Assembly (NCBI RefSeq): GCF_014534655.1
Contig: NZ_JACVVD010000016.1
Location: forward strand, 1 to 64,000
Origin: Paenibacillus sedimenti
Lineage (GTDB): Bacteria; Bacillota; Bacilli; Paenibacillales; NBRC-103111
Length of the DNA: 64,000 nucleotides
Direction: 5' to 3'
Under the pieces are notes generated by a model that saw only the letters and a list, made by a program, of their open reading frames with translations, had not been told where the DNA came from and did not search any database. This document shows, piece after piece, positions 19,643-27,294 of the stretch. Each line of letters begins with the position of its first letter. Position 1 is the first letter of the stretch. The position numbers and the translations under genes were made by a program.

Positions 19643-20839
19643 ATGGAATGTAAAATTTCTTTAGAACAGCTGGCTGAAAGTCAGCATGGGCAAGTCAAAT
19701 ATGCCTCTGCCTTCGTCGATGAGCATATTGAAGATATTTATATCGCTGACGGACATCTCCATATTAAGCACAACTCGCCTAACGGCAACGAAGCCATTAT
19801 CGAACGTGTAGGCCGCCTCGTTGAGCGTTTTTCCAAAGGTGATTTCGGCTTCAAAGAAAACATTCTGTTCGAGCATAAAGTCGATACTCCTTACGAGGGT
19901 GACATTATTGCTGAATTGGTAGAGCGTAAAGCCATTAAAATACTGGAACCCGGTCTCTTTATTTTCCGTGAGCCTTTCTCCAGCCTCATGCGTTTCTTCG
20001 ACTATTCTTTTGTTACGAAAATCGCCAAGCGATTCGAGGGCATGCAAGAGGAACACTACCCTGCGGTGATTCACGCTGAAACGCTAAACAAAACGAATCA
20101 CTTTACTTCGTTCCCTGAACATATTCATTTCCTGACGCACCTGCGCGAGGATTTGGATGTGATTGAGTCATTCTCCCAATCCATTCGCGAAGCCGGCGGC
20201 TGGAATAAAGATCATACTCTTGAGCTTGACCGTAACATGCCGAAGCCAAGTTTCACCATGAACCCATCCACATGCTATCACTGCTACGAGGGGTTACAGG
20301 ATGAAACACTTGAAGGTGAAGGCATTGTTGTAACGGCCATCGCCAAGTGCCACCGCTTCGAATCCAAAAACCACAGCGATTTCGGCCGCTTGCTCGACTT
20401 CTCGATGCGTGAAATCATTTTTGTCGGCAAACCCGATTTCGTGAAAGAAAATCGATTGAAATCCATTGAATATTTGAAAGAGCTGGCTGTTGAATGGAAT
20501 GTCGACAGCATGATGGAGATCGCCAACGATCCGTTCTTCACGAACGATTTCCAAGTAAAAGCCTCTTTCCAACGCAATCAAGAGATGAAATATGAGTTGC
20601 GCCTGACGATTCCTCATGTGAAAAAGTCCATCGCTTGCAGCTCTGTGAACTTCCACAGCAATACGTTCGGCAATGCCTTTAACATCAAAATGGGCAAACG
20701 CAACGCCGTGACCGGCTGCGTCGGCTTTGGCATCGAGCGCTGGGCATTCGCGTTCTTAGCGCAGTACGGCTTGGACGAGCAGCAATGGCCGAAAGCGTTC
20801 CGCGAGCAGTACCATGCGTGGCAGGAGAAGGCGCTGTAA
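19643..20839 (+). CDS. Class II aaRS-like amino acid:[carrier protein] ligase
   Basis: 398 residues with a class II synthetase catalytic core and no tRNA-binding domain. Motif 2 is AKCHRFES (C236, R238, E240) and motif 3 is GFGIERWAFAFLAQYG (E365, R366). Cys211 in STCYHCYEG, Glu257 in FSMREIIFVG and Cys359 in TGCVGFG are candidate ligands for the catalytic zinc of the atypical SerRS-like family. Known members of this family activate glycine or alanine and load it on a carrier protein rather than on tRNA. Here an extra N-terminal region of about 100 residues precedes the core. The partner carrier gene is 6 bp upstream, and the stop overlaps the next start (TAATG). It takes the place of DltA, a nonribosomal-peptide-type adenylation enzyme, in this operon. 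The amino acid used cannot be read from sequence. Confidence 0.85.
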   Translation: MECKISLEQLAESQHGQVKYASAFVDEHIEDIYIADGHLHIKHNSPNGNEAIIERVGRLVERFSKGDFGFKENILFEHKVDTPYEGDIIAELVERKAIKILEPGLFIFREPFSSLMRFFDYSFVTKIAKRFEGMQEEHYPAVIHAETLNKTNHFTSFPEHIHFLTHLREDLDVIESFSQSIREAGGWNKDHTLELDRNMPKPSFTMNPSTCYHCYEGLQDETLEGEGIVVTAIAKCHRFESKNHSDFGRLLDFSMREIIFVGKPDFVKENRLKSIEYLKELAVEWNVDSMMEIANDPFFTNDFQVKASFQRNQEMKYELRLTIPHVKKSIACSSVNFHSNTFGNAFNIKMGKRNAVTGCVGFGIERWAFAFLAQYGLDEQQWPKAFREQYHAWQEKAL

Positions 20840-21741
20840 TGAAAGCCGCAACCTTTCTCAAGAAAAATAGTTTCGTTCTCGGCTTGCTCGCAGCCCTCGT
20901 CGTTTCCGACATGCTGATTGCATGGTGGAACCCGATGGTCAGCTCGCGCCGTTTTTACAAAAATGATTTTACCAAAACGCTCTACCATCACAACTGGTCC
21001 CAATCGGGACCGGTTTTCTTCGGTAATTCGGCCGTTACCGGCGCTTATATCGAGGAAAAGTCGGAAGCTCGCCTGGTCGAGATGGGTCTTTCTTACGGCA
21101 AGTTGACTGATTTAAAGGAAATTTTACAGCGAAATCTATATCAGGTACGGGACGACCTTGTTGTTGGTATCGACGTCCATACGATGATCGACAGCCTGGA
21201 AACCGACCCCACTTATCAATGGTTTAAGCCGTGGTATCAGCCGTACGTCTACACATACCGCGATTATTTTCGCGACTCCGGTCAAGAGTTTGCCAAAAAT
21301 CTGTGGAAAGGCAGTCTTGCCTACGAGCCGCGTTGGATTGATAAAGAGCTGTACCCCGGGCGTAAAGACGATGCCTTTTTGAAAAGCAAGTGGGCCGACT
21401 ACGACAAGCGCTTCGGTTCCATGACACTCAAAGATTTTCAGGCGAATCTCGATGCGCTTCAATGGGTCATCTCCTATGCGAGTGAGCATCAGCTTCCGAT
21501 TCGCGTTATCTGGATGCCGTATAACAAAGCCTATGCAGATCCGCCTTATGTCGCTCCGCTCAAGCAGGAGGTCAATCGTCTGCTGCAGGCTGCGAACATC
21601 CCTACCCTAGATCTGATGCATACCTATGACCCGCGTTACTTCCATGATCTTGTACACTTGAACCGGGAAGAAGGCGCTCCACTGTTTACCAAGGAGGTTG
21701 ACGCATGGTTAAAGTCATTCGCAAAACCATCGAAATCTTAG
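20839..21741 (+). CDS. DltD-like SGNH-fold extracytoplasmic protein
   Basis: 300 residues from ATG 20839, which overlaps the ligase stop and has GGAGAAGG upstream. One N-terminal membrane helix (about residues 9-28) precedes an extracytoplasmic SGNH-like domain. Serine 64 lies in FFGNSAVTGAY, and the C-terminal D270-x-x-H273 in DLVHLNREEG gives a Ser-Asp-His arrangement like that of DltD. Segments such as WMPYNKAYADPPY and FHDLVHLN also fit DltD. In dlt systems DltD moves the D-alanyl group from DltB to teichoic acid; here the cargo comes from a different loading enzyme. The last 37 nt overlap the DltX-like gene in another frame. Confidence 0.82.
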   Translation: MKAATFLKKNSFVLGLLAALVVSDMLIAWWNPMVSSRRFYKNDFTKTLYHHNWSQSGPVFFGNSAVTGAYIEEKSEARLVEMGLSYGKLTDLKEILQRNLYQVRDDLVVGIDVHTMIDSLETDPTYQWFKPWYQPYVYTYRDYFRDSGQEFAKNLWKGSLAYEPRWIDKELYPGRKDDAFLKSKWADYDKRFGSMTLKDFQANLDALQWVISYASEHQLPIRVIWMPYNKAYADPPYVAPLKQEVNRLLQAANIPTLDLMHTYDPRYFHDLVHLNREEGAPLFTKEVDAWLKSFAKPSKS

Positions 21742-21815
21742 TCTATCTCGTCATGCTGTACCTGGTTTTCGTCTATTTCACTGGCAAGGGCTTGTTCATC
21801 TACGAGAAATTCTAG
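21705..21815 (+). CDS. DltX-like small membrane protein
   Basis: A 36-residue ORF below usual length cut-offs. AAGGAGGT (21691-21698) sits 6 nt before the ATG, a near-perfect ribosome site placed inside the end of the DltD-like gene. The product has a basic N-terminus (MVKVIRK), one membrane helix of about 18 residues rich in V, L, Y and F, and the C-terminus GLFIYEKF. DltX proteins of canonical dlt operons have the same size class, a single helix and a conserved C-terminal FIYNxF-like motif. Position between the DltD-like and MBOAT genes fits a subunit of the membrane acyltransferase complex. Six-frame gene finders with a 60-residue minimum would miss it. Confidence 0.8.
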   Translation: MVKVIRKTIEILVYLVMLYLVFVYFTGKGLFIYEKF

Positions 21816-21875
21816 ATTTTATCGGCGTAAACGTGGTTAGTAGCGCAAGCTTTTGAAGCGAGGAGTTCTATATCT

Positions 21876-23030
21876 ATGTTTTATATGAATATGAACGCGA
21901 TTATCGCTATGGCGGGTATGGTCGCCGTTCTGATGCTTACACGGAAGTGGGCAGGAAATAAGCGCATTTTAATGATCATCTTCAGCCTTTGCTTTTTACT
22001 GCTGTTCAGCACGAAGCTTTGTCTGTTCTATGCTGTCTATACGGTGGTTAACTATGGCGGCTTTGTTTACTTATGCCGGACGACGGTATGGCGGAAGGCT
22101 GCGTTTATCTTTGCGATTGCTGCCAATATTATCGGTGTATTCATCGGGGTTCGGCTATTTGTTATGGATATTTTCCATAATCCGCTGTTCGACGCCATTA
22201 TCTACTTGGGCCTTATTTATAACGTCCTAAAAGTAATCGATGCGTATTATTTCGCTTATTTCTTCGGCAAAGACGGCCAAGTCCCGGCGATTGATTATGC
22301 GAACTATATTCTGTTCATCCCGACGTTCACCTCGGGACCGATTTTGAAATTCCGTGACTTTATGGCGGACAGCAAAAAGCCCTATTCGGTCGATTCAGCC
22401 CTATTTGAAGACAGCGTGAAACGGATAATTCTAGGGATGTTCAAAAAAATCGTCGTCGTCACCTGGATGACCGGTATCTTTGATCATGTATTGAAGCAGC
22501 AAGAACTGCATACGCACGAATCGTTGTTTTTGCTTATTTGGTTTTACGCACTTATTTACTTCGATTTTTCCGGTTACTCCGATATGGCAATCGGCTTCGG
22601 CCGCCTGATGGGGTATACGATGCCCGAAAACTTCAAGCGTCCTTTCCTATCGCCCTCCATGACGCAATTTTGGCGGAATTGGCATGCCACGCTCGGCGAC
22701 TTTTTCCGGGATCATATCTTCATGTTCTTCTCTCGTTCCGTTCCAACGCGCTGGGTCGCTTCCGGACTTTCTATTCTGATCATGGTGCTCATCGGTTTAT
22801 GGCACGGGTTTACATGGCTTTACTTCTTCTACGGCTTGTACCACGGCATTATTCTGGCTGTTGAAAATTTGCTTAAAATTACGACGGTGAACAAGAAAAA
22901 GGTGTCCAAAACCTATTTCTATTTCCGCTGCTTCGTCACCCAAGCGCTCGTTACAGTTTCTGTCATTATCTACAGTTCCAATTATGAAACCGTGCTTCGC
23001 ATTTATAAGGGCTTGCTTCATTTTAACTGA
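21876..23030 (+). CDS. MBOAT-family acyltransferase (DltB-like)
   Basis: A 384-residue multi-pass protein with about eight to ten hydrophobic segments. MBOAT signatures include YFDFSGYSDMAIGFGRLMG, NFKRPFLSPSMTQFWRNWH and the conserved histidine in GLWHGFTWLYFFYGLYHG (His310, with a second at 323). DltB and related alginate O-acetyltransferases carry the same blocks, with the first histidine catalytic. It should take an acyl or aminoacyl group from the carrier protein on the cytoplasmic side and pass it through the membrane. GAGGAG lies 10 nt upstream of the ATG. Last gene of the operon; no terminator is visible before a new -10-like TATAAT at 23040. Confidence 0.9.
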   Translation: MFYMNMNAIIAMAGMVAVLMLTRKWAGNKRILMIIFSLCFLLLFSTKLCLFYAVYTVVNYGGFVYLCRTTVWRKAAFIFAIAANIIGVFIGVRLFVMDIFHNPLFDAIIYLGLIYNVLKVIDAYYFAYFFGKDGQVPAIDYANYILFIPTFTSGPILKFRDFMADSKKPYSVDSALFEDSVKRIILGMFKKIVVVTWMTGIFDHVLKQQELHTHESLFLLIWFYALIYFDFSGYSDMAIGFGRLMGYTMPENFKRPFLSPSMTQFWRNWHATLGDFFRDHIFMFFSRSVPTRWVASGLSILIMVLIGLWHGFTWLYFFYGLYHGIILAVENLLKITTVNKKKVSKTYFYFRCFVTQALVTVSVIIYSSNYETVLRIYKGLLHFN

Positions 23031-23084
23031 TTACAATGTTATAATTTGTAATGGTTCTTTTACCTAAATCTGGAGGTGTACGTA

Positions 23085-24053
23085 ATGAAGTTAGGCGTTT
23101 TTATGGTTCTTTTTGGCGGTAAATCTTTTGAGGAAGCACTCGATTATATTGCTGCCAAAGGTTTGGATGCTGTAGAAATCGGCACAGGAGGCTATCCGGG
23201 TACGGCGCATTGCAAACCGGAAGAGCTGCTTGCCGACGCAGGCAAGCTCAAAGCTTTTAAACAAGCTGTCGAATCCCGCGGTTTGACGATCAGTGCGCTA
23301 AGCGTTCACGGTAACCCTCTTCACCCGCAAAAGCATATCGCCAAAGAATTTCATGACGCGATTATACAAACGATTGACCTGGCACAGCGCTTAGAAGTGC
23401 CTGTGATCAACACATTCTCCGGCTGCCCTGGCGACCATGAGGATGCGAAGTATCCGAATTGGCCGGTTGCGCCTTGGCCAAACGATTTCCAAGAGATTCT
23501 GGACTGGCAATGGAAGAACAAAGTGATCCCATACTGGACTGAAACCGGAAAATACGCTTCAGACCGCGGTATCAAAATCGGTCTTGAGCTGCACGGCGGT
23601 TTCTCCGTACATACTCCGGCTACCCTCCTTCGTCTGCGCGAAGCTGTCGGCGATGTGATTGGTGCAAACCTCGACCCAAGCCACATGTGGTGGCAAGGTA
23701 TCGATCCGGTACAAGCTGTACACATTCTAGGTCGTGCCGGTGCGATTCATCATTTCCATGCCAAAGATACGACCGTTGATCCGATCAACGTCAACCGTTA
23801 CGGTGTAACCGATATGCAATCCTACTCCAACATGCTAGACCGCGCATGGCAGTTCCGCTCTGTCGGCTACGGCCACGATCTCAAAACATGGGCTGACATC
23901 ATCAGCGCGCTGCGTCTTGTCGGTTACGACTATGTCGTGAGCATCGAGCACGAAGACGGCCTCATGTCCGTAGAAGAAGGCTTCTCCAAAGCCGTTCAAA
24001 ACCTGCAACAAGTTCTCATCAAGGAACCTCTTGGTGAAATGTGGTGGGTATAA
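23085..24053 (+). CDS. Sugar phosphate isomerase/epimerase (xylose isomerase-like TIM barrel)
   Basis: 322 residues from ATG 23085 (TGGAGGTG upstream). The AP-endonuclease-2/xylose-isomerase fold is shown by GLDAVEIGTGGYPG near the start and by the metal ligands: glutamate in LELHGG, D/H in NLDPSHMWWQG, histidines in IHHFHAKDT and the C-terminal glutamate in SIEHEDG. Such enzymes act on free or phosphorylated sugars or inosose, and the substrate is unclear. A separate weak promoter (TATAAT 23040-23045, poor -35) suggests it is not strictly part of the dlt-like operon, from which it is separated by 54 bp. A strong terminator follows. Confidence 0.85.
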   Translation: MKLGVFMVLFGGKSFEEALDYIAAKGLDAVEIGTGGYPGTAHCKPEELLADAGKLKAFKQAVESRGLTISALSVHGNPLHPQKHIAKEFHDAIIQTIDLAQRLEVPVINTFSGCPGDHEDAKYPNWPVAPWPNDFQEILDWQWKNKVIPYWTETGKYASDRGIKIGLELHGGFSVHTPATLLRLREAVGDVIGANLDPSHMWWQGIDPVQAVHILGRAGAIHHFHAKDTTVDPINVNRYGVTDMQSYSNMLDRAWQFRSVGYGHDLKTWADIISALRLVGYDYVVSIEHEDGLMSVEEGFSKAVQNLQQVLIKEPLGEMWWV

Positions 24054-24069
24054 GCGCATAATCATGCCA

Positions 24070-24114
24070 AAAAGCCCGCATGGGCTGATCTCTCGATCAG
24101 CTCTGCGGGCTTTT
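24070..24114. terminator. Bidirectional terminator
   Basis: Stem AAAAGCCCGCA/TGCGGGCTTTT (11 bp) with a second inner stem GCTGATC/GATCAGC. It serves the isomerase gene on the plus strand and the small membrane protein (stop at 24140) on the minus strand. Confidence 0.85.
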
Positions 24115-24139
24115 AACTGTTTCATAATTCAATTCGTGA

Positions 24140-24343
24140 TTACCAGCCTCTAATCATGACGACATCCATGATGCCGAAAACGATCAAAGAGACTCCCGCG
24201 AATCCAAGAGCAAATAGATTTCTTTTCGGTGAGATTAATTGCTTAATGAAAGCAATTGCAATTACAACCGTGAAGATCAGTACATAAATATCAAAACCGC
24301 TGTATGTACTTGTTGTTGCTGCCGCTTCAGCTGCTAATAACAT
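24140..24343 (-). CDS. Small two-helix membrane protein, DUF2759-like
   Basis: 67 residues with a first hydrophobic helix about 19-37 (YVLIFTVVIAIAFI), a basic turn (LISPKRN) and a second helix (ALGFAGVSLIVFGIMDVV). The pattern NLFALGFAGVSLIVFG recalls DUF2759 (YqgW-like) proteins of Bacillales, whose function is unknown; the assignment is tentative. AGGAGGA is 7 nt upstream of the ATG. Single gene, divergent from the reductase gene. Confidence 0.65.
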   Translation of the reverse strand: MLLAAEAAATTSTYSGFDIYVLIFTVVIAIAFIKQLISPKRNLFALGFAGVSLIVFGIMDVVMIRGW

Positions 24344-24353
24344 TGTGAATCCT

Positions 24354-24712
24354 CCTCATCGTAACTCGGTGCAAGGCACACGTCCTGCTATTTTACTTCT
24401 ATGTTAGCTTGAATGGGCACTAGATGCAAGTGATTCCAGCCATGTGTAACAAGTTTGTCACCTTTTGTATAGAATCGCCACTTCCTACCGACAATATAAC
24501 ACATTTAAACGATTTGTATAACAAAAGCTTATACCATTTAAGATCCAATTACGTTTACCTCTCACGCTAAGTATGGTACGATCTAAATACATTCTTACTA
24601 AAGATGTCGGAATTAATTTGGCATGCCGCTATGGCTTTTTCAAATAAGCTTATGCTTTCAATGCCAGTTTGTCTGGCGAAAAATGCGAACACTCTAAGGA
24701 GGATCTTACAAC
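24354..24712 (+). other. Intergenic region before the siroheme reductase
   Basis: A 359-bp gene-free, AT-rich stretch. A small hairpin GCCAG/CTGGC (24663-24677) lies in the probable leader, and there are scattered T-rich promoter-like words. I saw no convincing -35/-10 pair, S-box, T-box or ORF. AAGGAGGA (24696-24703) is the ribosome site of the next gene. Confidence 0.5.
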
Positions 24713-26329
24713 GTGGCTTACGAACCGATATGGAACCAGGACCCATCTAAATTAAACAAAATGGAATTGTGGAAGCTAGAAAAAGACGGCCTCGATGTTA
24801 TCCGTACGATTATTGAAGAGTATGCGCATAAAGGCTATGACTCCATTCCAGAAGACGATATGAATCGTTTCAAATGGGCAGGCGTTTACGAGCAAAAACC
24901 GAAAGACGGACATTTCATGATGCGCGTTCGCATCAACTCCGGCGTTATGACCAGCGATCAAGCTAGAGAAATGGCTGCGATTGCTAAACAATACGGCCGC
25001 GATCTCGTGGACGTTACGACGCGTCAGGCAATTCAATTTCACTGGCTGCGCGTTGAAGACTTGCCGGATATTTTTAACCGACTTGAAAAAGTGGGCTTGT
25101 ACTCTTATGAAGCATGTGGAGACTGCCCGCGTACGATCGTTGGTAACCCGCTGGCTGACATCGATAAGGACGAACTGATCGATACCAAAGATCTGGTTAA
25201 TCAAGTGAACGATTTCTTCTTGATGAACCGCGATTTCTCAAACCTGCCTCGTAAGTATAAAATGTCCATCTCTTCGAACATTTATAACTCCGGCCATGCT
25301 GAGATCCAATGCTTGGCTTTCACGCCGGCTACTAAAGTCATTGATGGACAAGAAGTGATCGGTTTCCACGTATGGGTAGGCGGCGGTCTCTCTGCGAAAC
25401 CTCACTTGGCTAAACAAATGGATATGTTCGTGACACCTGAAGAAGTATTGAAAGTGGCTGTCGGTGTAACAACGGTTTACCGTGATCACGGTTACCGTGA
25501 AAAACGTCACCATGCACGTTTAAAATTCCTCGTAGCGGACTGGGGCGTTGAGAAGTTCCGTGAGGAAGTTATAAAAGTGATCGGCGAAATGCCTACCAAA
25601 GGCGACGACAAAACGGTTGGCTGGCAAGCAGCATACTTCGATGGCGTTCATCCGCAAAAGCAAGAAGGACTGAGCTATATCGGTCTTAGCTTGCCGGTTG
25701 GCCGTATTACAGCAGACGAACTTTTCGACCTTGCCCGTATTTCCGACCAATACGGCAAAGGCACCTTACGTGCTACCGTATCACAAAATTTGATTGTCTC
25801 CGACATTCCGAACGAGAAAATCGATGAAGTGCTGAAAGAGCAAGTATTTGAGCGTTTGACGCCAAACCCTAAGCATTTCATGAGCCGTACAGTATCCTGT
25901 ACAGGTAACGAGTTCTGTAACCTTGCTGTCGTTGAGACAAAAGCTCGCGCTGTCAGCGTAGCGGAGTACCTCGATGAGCACGTTCAACTTGATGAAGAAG
26001 TGCGTATCCACTTCATCGGCTGCCCGAACGCTTGCGGTCAAAAGCATATTGCGGACATCGGTCTGCAAGGCGCTTTGATCAAGACCCCTGAGGGTATGGT
26101 TGACGCTTTCGACATTGCTGTTGGCGGTATCCTTGGACCTGGCGCTCAATTTAATACGACACTTAAAGGTCGTGTTAAAGGCGACAACGTCGGACCTGTC
26201 TTGGCTCAACTGATTCACTTCTTTAAAGAGAACCGCAATAATGGAGAGTCCTTCAACGAGTTCTTCAACCGCGTAGGCGCTGGCGCATTCCAAGAGAAGC
26301 TTACACAGATTATGGCTGATGCTTCATAA
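24713..26329 (+). CDS. Siroheme-dependent nitrite/sulfite reductase
   Basis: 538 residues, two NiR/SiR half-repeats. The N-terminal ferredoxin-like half contains DVTTRQAIQFHWLRVEDLP and EACGDCPRTIVGNPL. The 4Fe-4S/siroheme cysteines are C396-x5-C402 in SCTGNEFCNLAV and C437-x3-C441 in GCPNACGQ. It reduces nitrite to ammonia or sulfite to sulfide by six electrons, with ferredoxin as probable donor. Sequence alone does not separate the two substrates; Paenibacillaceae relatives are named both ways. GTG start with AAGGAGGA upstream. Single-gene unit with its own terminator; no cysI/J or nasDE neighbours are present. Confidence 0.88.
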   Translation: MAYEPIWNQDPSKLNKMELWKLEKDGLDVIRTIIEEYAHKGYDSIPEDDMNRFKWAGVYEQKPKDGHFMMRVRINSGVMTSDQAREMAAIAKQYGRDLVDVTTRQAIQFHWLRVEDLPDIFNRLEKVGLYSYEACGDCPRTIVGNPLADIDKDELIDTKDLVNQVNDFFLMNRDFSNLPRKYKMSISSNIYNSGHAEIQCLAFTPATKVIDGQEVIGFHVWVGGGLSAKPHLAKQMDMFVTPEEVLKVAVGVTTVYRDHGYREKRHHARLKFLVADWGVEKFREEVIKVIGEMPTKGDDKTVGWQAAYFDGVHPQKQEGLSYIGLSLPVGRITADELFDLARISDQYGKGTLRATVSQNLIVSDIPNEKIDEVLKEQVFERLTPNPKHFMSRTVSCTGNEFCNLAVVETKARAVSVAEYLDEHVQLDEEVRIHFIGCPNACGQKHIADIGLQGALIKTPEGMVDAFDIAVGGILGPGAQFNTTLKGRVKGDNVGPVLAQLIHFFKENRNNGESFNEFFNRVGAGAFQEKLTQIMADAS

Positions 26330-26344
26330 TTACAATTGTATACC

Positions 26345-26378
26345 AAGCCGTATGGAGATTACTCCGTGCGGCTTTTTT
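26345..26378 (+). terminator. Terminator of the siroheme reductase gene
   Basis: A 13-bp stem AAGCCGTATGGAG/CTCCGTGCGGCTT (two G-U pairs), ATTA loop, then TTTT. Sixteen bp after the stop. Confidence 0.85.
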
Positions 26379-26512
26379 ACGACATAGGAAAGTATAAGTT
26401 TTCGGCTCCCGATAACCGCTTTCTTATTGGCGATAAAACCTACCTCTAAACGCGGTCGCACTTCATTGAATGGCCTCGATAGAGGTTTTCTCATATAGTT
26501 TCATCGTTTTAA

Positions 26513-26540
26513 TTGATAATGATATTCATTTTCATTTAAT
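26513..26540 (+). promoter_or_regulatory. Fur box overlapping a sigma-A-like promoter
   Basis: GATAATGATATTCATTTTC (26515-26533) matches the 19-bp Fur consensus GATAATGATAATCATTATC at 17 positions. It overlaps a possible promoter: TTGATA (26513-26518), 16-bp spacer, TTTAAT (26535-26540). No convincing protein gene follows. The ORF spanning it (26470-26679) starts upstream of the box and lacks a ribosome site. Confidence 0.6.
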
Positions 26541-26546
26541 TGTAAT

Positions 26547-26628
26547 AGATTTTTCTACCTTTGTCTATAAAAAAGCAACCCTCGGCCTATTAGGTAATAA
26601 ACAAACAGCATTCCATGCTGTTAATTTT
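26547..26628 (+). ncRNA. Candidate iron-responsive small RNA
   Basis: Predicted from position only: a transcript of about 80 nt starting just downstream of the Fur-box promoter and ending at the 8-bp hairpin AACAGCAT-TCC-ATGCTGTT (26604-26622), followed by AATTTTCG. The 5' part is pyrimidine-rich (TTTTTCTACCTTTGTC) and contains AACCCTCGGCC, which could pair with purine-rich ribosome sites. B. subtilis FsrA is a Fur-repressed sRNA of similar size, but I cannot claim homology. Confidence 0.35.
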
Positions 26629-26863
26629 CGCCAAACTGATCTAATTATCCATTTACCTGCTTTTTGTGCCGGTATTTGAGCTGTAATTTGAAAAAATCCT
26701 CTTAGATGGCTGAATTAACAGCAGCTTTTGCAGCTCATTTATCTTTCAAAAGAGATATTCTAAAAAATCAGGCACTATATGCTGAAAATATGATCTATTT
26801 ACTTCTACTTGCCAGGTTTAGCCCGAGGTTCACGCCATACCCAGACAATGTGCGGTAAAAAAA

Positions 26864-26900
26864 CAAGCTCTGCAATCCCGAAATGGAATCACAGAGCTTG
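26864..26900 (-). terminator. Terminator of the 52-residue ORF
   Basis: Stem CAAGCTCTG/CAGAGCTTG (9 bp), 19-nt loop, followed on the minus strand by TTTTTTT. It lies 22 bp beyond the stop at 26922. Confidence 0.8.
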
Positions 26901-26921
26901 CTTCATCAACAAATCTCTTAT

Positions 26922-27080
26922 TTAAACAACAAGTTCATACAATAAAGTAGACTCTATCGTCTCATCCTTGATCATACTTTCTTTAGCGGCTTGCAGTTCT
27001 TTTTGCTGCCAGGCTTGATAGCGATTTGCGTCAATACCTAACGCTGCAATGATATCTTGTAATTCTAAAGTCGGTTTCAT
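26922..27080 (-). CDS. Small protein of 52 residues, unknown
   Basis: Starts MKPTLELQDIIAALG, ends STLLYELVV, with a helical, charged middle part (YQAWQQKELQAAKES). GGAGGATTTCAG places a good ribosome site 7 nt before the ATG, and a strong terminator follows, so expression is credible. It has no membrane segment or signal peptide. I recognise no family. The hydrophobic first helix followed by an acidic-basic amphipathic helix could suit a small regulator, but that is speculation. It lies between the siroheme reductase and uvrA. Confidence 0.6.
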   Translation of the reverse strand: MKPTLELQDIIAALGIDANRYQAWQQKELQAAKESMIKDETIESTLLYELVV

Positions 27081-27241
27081 CTGAAATCCTCCGTACCCTA
27101 TTTAATTTTCTCTCTATCGCTATTATCTTATATATTTATTATAGGGTTGATCGCCCAAAGGGGATAGAGGGTAAAAATGTCGAAGCTTGTATGATTCAGT
27201 TAAATCTTAACAAAATCCAGATTCAGTGCTCTAATTGAATA

Positions 27242-27288
27242 AAAAGCTTGGACAACGAGGCATTTCTGCCTCGTATGTCCAAGCTTTT
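27242..27288 (-). terminator. Terminator of the uvrBA operon
   Basis: Outer stem AAAAGCTTGGACA/TGTCCAAGCTTTT (13 bp) plus inner stem CGAGGCA/TGCCTCG, 7 bp past the uvrA stop, with T/A tails on both sides. Confidence 0.9.
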
Positions 27289-27294
27289 ACGCGA

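Noticed and set aside
23085-24053. Sugar isomerase as seventh gene of the dlt-like operon
   Set aside because: Close by, but a separate -10-like sequence lies in the gap and no functional link is evident. Cotranscription is possible but not supported.
24440-24465. TnrA- or Fnr-like site before the siroheme reductase
   Set aside because: GTAACAAGTTTGTCAC is only a poor dyad and misses key positions of both consensus motifs.
26470-26679. ORF of 69 codons spanning the Fur box
   Set aside because: The Fur box and its promoter lie inside the frame, and there is no Shine-Dalgarno before the ATG.
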